This document shows, piece by piece, positions 62,331 through 64,000 of a DNA stretch of 64,000 nt (the first letter of the stretch is position 1; every line of letters begins with the position of its first letter). The notes below the pieces were generated by a model, which did not search any database, was not told the DNA's origin, and worked only from the letters and a program-made list of their open reading frames with translations. A program made the position numbers and the translations under genes. Location: assembly GCF_900113745.1 (NCBI RefSeq), contig NZ_FOQL01000005.1, positions 1 through 64,000 on the forward strand, written 5' to 3'. This stretch comes from Pseudomonas guineae (GTDB lineage Bacteria; Pseudomonadota; Gammaproteobacteria; Pseudomonadales; Pseudomonadaceae).

Positions 62331-64000
62331 TTAGTAACCCAGGGCGAAGTCTTCTTCGGCCATGTCCATCAGGTTGTTGGCGCCAGACAGCATGGCTTCA
62401 ACGTGCGTACGGGTACGCGGCAGGATGCGTGCAAAATAGAAGTTAGCGGTCTGCAACTTGGCCTTGTAGAAGGCTTCGTCTTCAGCGCCGGCCGCCAGCT
62501 TTTCAGCCGCCAGACGGGCCATGTCAGCCCAGAAGTAAGCCAAGCAGGCATAGCCGCAGTACATCAGGTAATCCACGGAAGCGGCACCGACTTCTTCGCG
62601 ATCCTTCATCGCTGCCATGCCAACCTTCATGGTGATGTCGCCCCACTCTTGGTTCAGCTTAGCCAGCGGCTCGACCAGGCCTTTGATGGCATCGTTGCCT
62701 TCGTTGGTCTGGCAGAACTTGTGCACGATCTTGGTGAAGTTCTTCAGCGCGCCGCCCTGGGTCATGAGGATCTTACGACCCAGCAAATCCAGTGCCTGAA
62801 TGCCGGTAGTGCCTTCGTACATCATCGAGATGCGGCAGTCGCGAACATTCTGCTCCATGCCCCACTCAGCGATAAAGCCATGGCCGCCATAGATCTGCAT
62901 GCCGTGGTTAGCCGCTTCAAAACCAACTTCGGTCATGAATGCTTTGGCGATCGGCGTGAGGAATGCCAGCAGATCGTCTGCAGCCTTCTTCTCGGCTTCG
63001 TCCTGGCTGTACTTGACGATATCAACCTGCTTGGCGGTGAAGTACACCATCGCGCGGTTGCCTTCAGCGAAGGCTTTCATGGTCAGCAGCATACGACGCA
63101 CGTCAGGGTGGACGATGATCGGGTCAGCGGCTTTTTCCGGCGCTTTCGGGCCAGTCAAGGAGCGCATTTGCAGGCGATCACGGGCGTACTTCAGGCCACC
63201 CTGAAAACCGATTTCAGCGTGCGCCAAGCCCTGCAGAGCAGTACCCAAACGAGCGGTGTTCATGAAGGTGAACATGCAGTTCAGACCTTTGTTGGCTGGA
63301 CCGATCAGGTAACCAGTGGCGCCATCAAAGTTCATCACGCAGGTCGCGTTGCCGTGGATACCCATCTTGTGCTCGATCGAGCCACAGGTCACGGTGTTGC
63401 GCTCACCGATATTGCCGTCCGCGTCGACGGTAAACTTCGGCACGATGAACAGGGAGATGCCTTTAGTACCGGCCGGTGCATCGGGCAGGCGTGCCAATAC
63501 GATGTGGACGATGTTACCGGCCATGTCGTGTTCGCCGGCCGAGATGAAGATCTTGGTGCCGGTGAGTTTATAGGTGCCGTCAGCCTGAGGCTCTGCCTTG
63601 GTGCGCAGCATGCCCAAGTCAGTACCGCAATGCGATTCGGTCAGGCACATGGTGCCGGTCCACTCGCCGGATACCAGCTTGGTCAGGTAGGTGTGCTTCT
63701 GGTCGTCAGTACCGTGCTCGGCGATGGTGTTCATGCAACCGTGCGACAGGCCTGGGTACATGCCCCACGACCAGTTAGCAGAGCCAACCATTTCACTCAG
63801 GACCAGACCCAGCGACTCAGGCAGGCCTTGGCCGCCGTGATCGGCGTCATGCGCCAGGCTCGGCCAGCCACCTTCAACGTACTGCTGGTAGGCATCTTTA
63901 AAGCCAGTAGGTGTTTTCACACCATCAGCGGACCAGGTGCAACCTTCGGTGTCACCTACACGGTTCAGCGGGGACAGTACCTGCTCACAGAACTTGGCGC
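62331..64000 (-). CDS. Acyl-CoA dehydrogenase (third paralogue, start beyond right edge)
   Basis: The last 556 codons of a gene whose start is outside the window; coding is continuous to the edge (AKFCEQVLSPLNRVGD just inside). Motifs MCLTESHCGTDLG, TGTKIFISAGEHDMAGNIVHIVLA, GHGFIAEWGMEQNVRDCRISMMYEGTTGIQALDLLG. The full protein is probably about 600 aa. Ends at a strong bidirectional terminator. With the two upstream copies it forms a fatty-acid degradation cluster. Confidence 0.93.
   Translation of the reverse strand, partial: AKFCEQVLSPLNRVGDTEGCTWSADGVKTPTGFKDAYQQYVEGGWPSLAHDADHGGQGLPESLGLVLSEMVGSANWSWGMYPGLSHGCMNTIAEHGTDDQKHTYLTKLVSGEWTGTMCLTESHCGTDLGMLRTKAEPQADGTYKLTGTKIFISAGEHDMAGNIVHIVLARLPDAPAGTKGISLFIVPKFTVDADGNIGERNTVTCGSIEHKMGIHGNATCVMNFDGATGYLIGPANKGLNCMFTFMNTARLGTALQGLAHAEIGFQGGLKYARDRLQMRSLTGPKAPEKAADPIIVHPDVRRMLLTMKAFAEGNRAMVYFTAKQVDIVKYSQDEAEKKAADDLLAFLTPIAKAFMTEVGFEAANHGMQIYGGHGFIAEWGMEQNVRDCRISMMYEGTTGIQALDLLGRKILMTQGGALKNFTKIVHKFCQTNEGNDAIKGLVEPLAKLNQEWGDITMKVGMAAMKDREEVGAASVDYLMYCGYACLAYFWADMARLAAEKLAAGAEDEAFYKAKLQTANFYFARILPRTRTHVEAMLSGANNLMDMAEEDFALGY

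Overview
The window is a bacterial chromosome segment that reads as Pseudomonas. The evidence is gene content and order. Starting from an rRNA operon it runs tyrZ, the M23 peptidase, anmK, erpA, bactofilin, argC, hemJ, coq7, vfr and trpCDGE, then gph-rpe, murU-amgK, lptD-surA-pdxA-rsmA-apaG-apaH-glpE, prkA-yeaH-spoVR, cca-folK-folB-plsY-tsaD and rpsU-dnaG-rpoD. As far as I recall, P. aeruginosa carries the same genes in essentially the same order. Vfr, the Trp leader peptide and a Gac/Rsm-type small RNA agree with this. Species cannot be fixed by eye. The window is almost entirely core genome, densely packed, with many 1-4 nt gene overlaps.

Layout. 1-600: leader and three tandem promoters of an rRNA operon transcribed off the left edge. 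600-14.3 kb: tyrZ, cell-wall recycling (anmK), Fe-S insertion (erpA), arginine (argC), heme (hemJ), ubiquinone (coq7) and several poorly characterised conserved genes. 14.3-24.9 kb: OsmC-like protein, vfr, the contiguous trpEGDC operon behind a WRW leader peptide, gph-rpe, and murU-amgK. 25-32.7 kb: outer-membrane biogenesis (lptD, surA) followed by pdxA, rsmA, apaGH and glpE. 32.9-37.8 kb: the PrkA/YeaH/SpoVR stress module. 37.9-46.3 kb: tRNA maturation, folate and phospholipid genes, then the macromolecular synthesis operon. 46.3-48.1 kb: the only clearly accessory stretch, with tRNA-Ile2(CAU), a truncated hipA-like remnant, other fragments and a NERD-domain gene. 48.4-64 kb: a chemoreceptor, two diguanylate cyclases, a second tyrosyl-tRNA synthetase, M48/LemA, an RsmY-like sRNA, an endonuclease I-like protein and three related acyl-CoA dehydrogenases, the last cut by the right edge.

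The most interesting signals are in non-coding DNA. (i) Upstream of the second tyrS (51557-51716) is a 21-codon leader ORF with tandem Tyr codons. It is followed by mutually exclusive antiterminator and terminator hairpins, the geometry of a ribosome-mediated attenuator sensing charged tRNA-Tyr. (ii) At 55831-55958 on the minus strand is an unflagged small RNA with six GGA motifs, two AGGA-loop hairpins, a strong terminator and a perfect TGTAAG-N6-CTTACA GacA box upstream. (iii) trpE has a 14-codon leader peptide ([14 protein letters not shown]) but no obvious U-tract terminator. An alternative long-range pairing is visible instead.

Genes that work together: AnmK, AmgK and MurU are three steps of peptidoglycan MurNAc recycling. 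LptD and SurA build the outer membrane. TrpE/G/D/C carry chorismate towards tryptophan. PrkA/YeaH/SpoVR form a stress module. RpsU/DnaG/RpoD link translation, replication and transcription initiation. The GacA-box sRNA, Vfr and two GGDEF proteins form a regulatory layer relevant to lifestyle switching. All family assignments were made by reading motifs; no database search was run.
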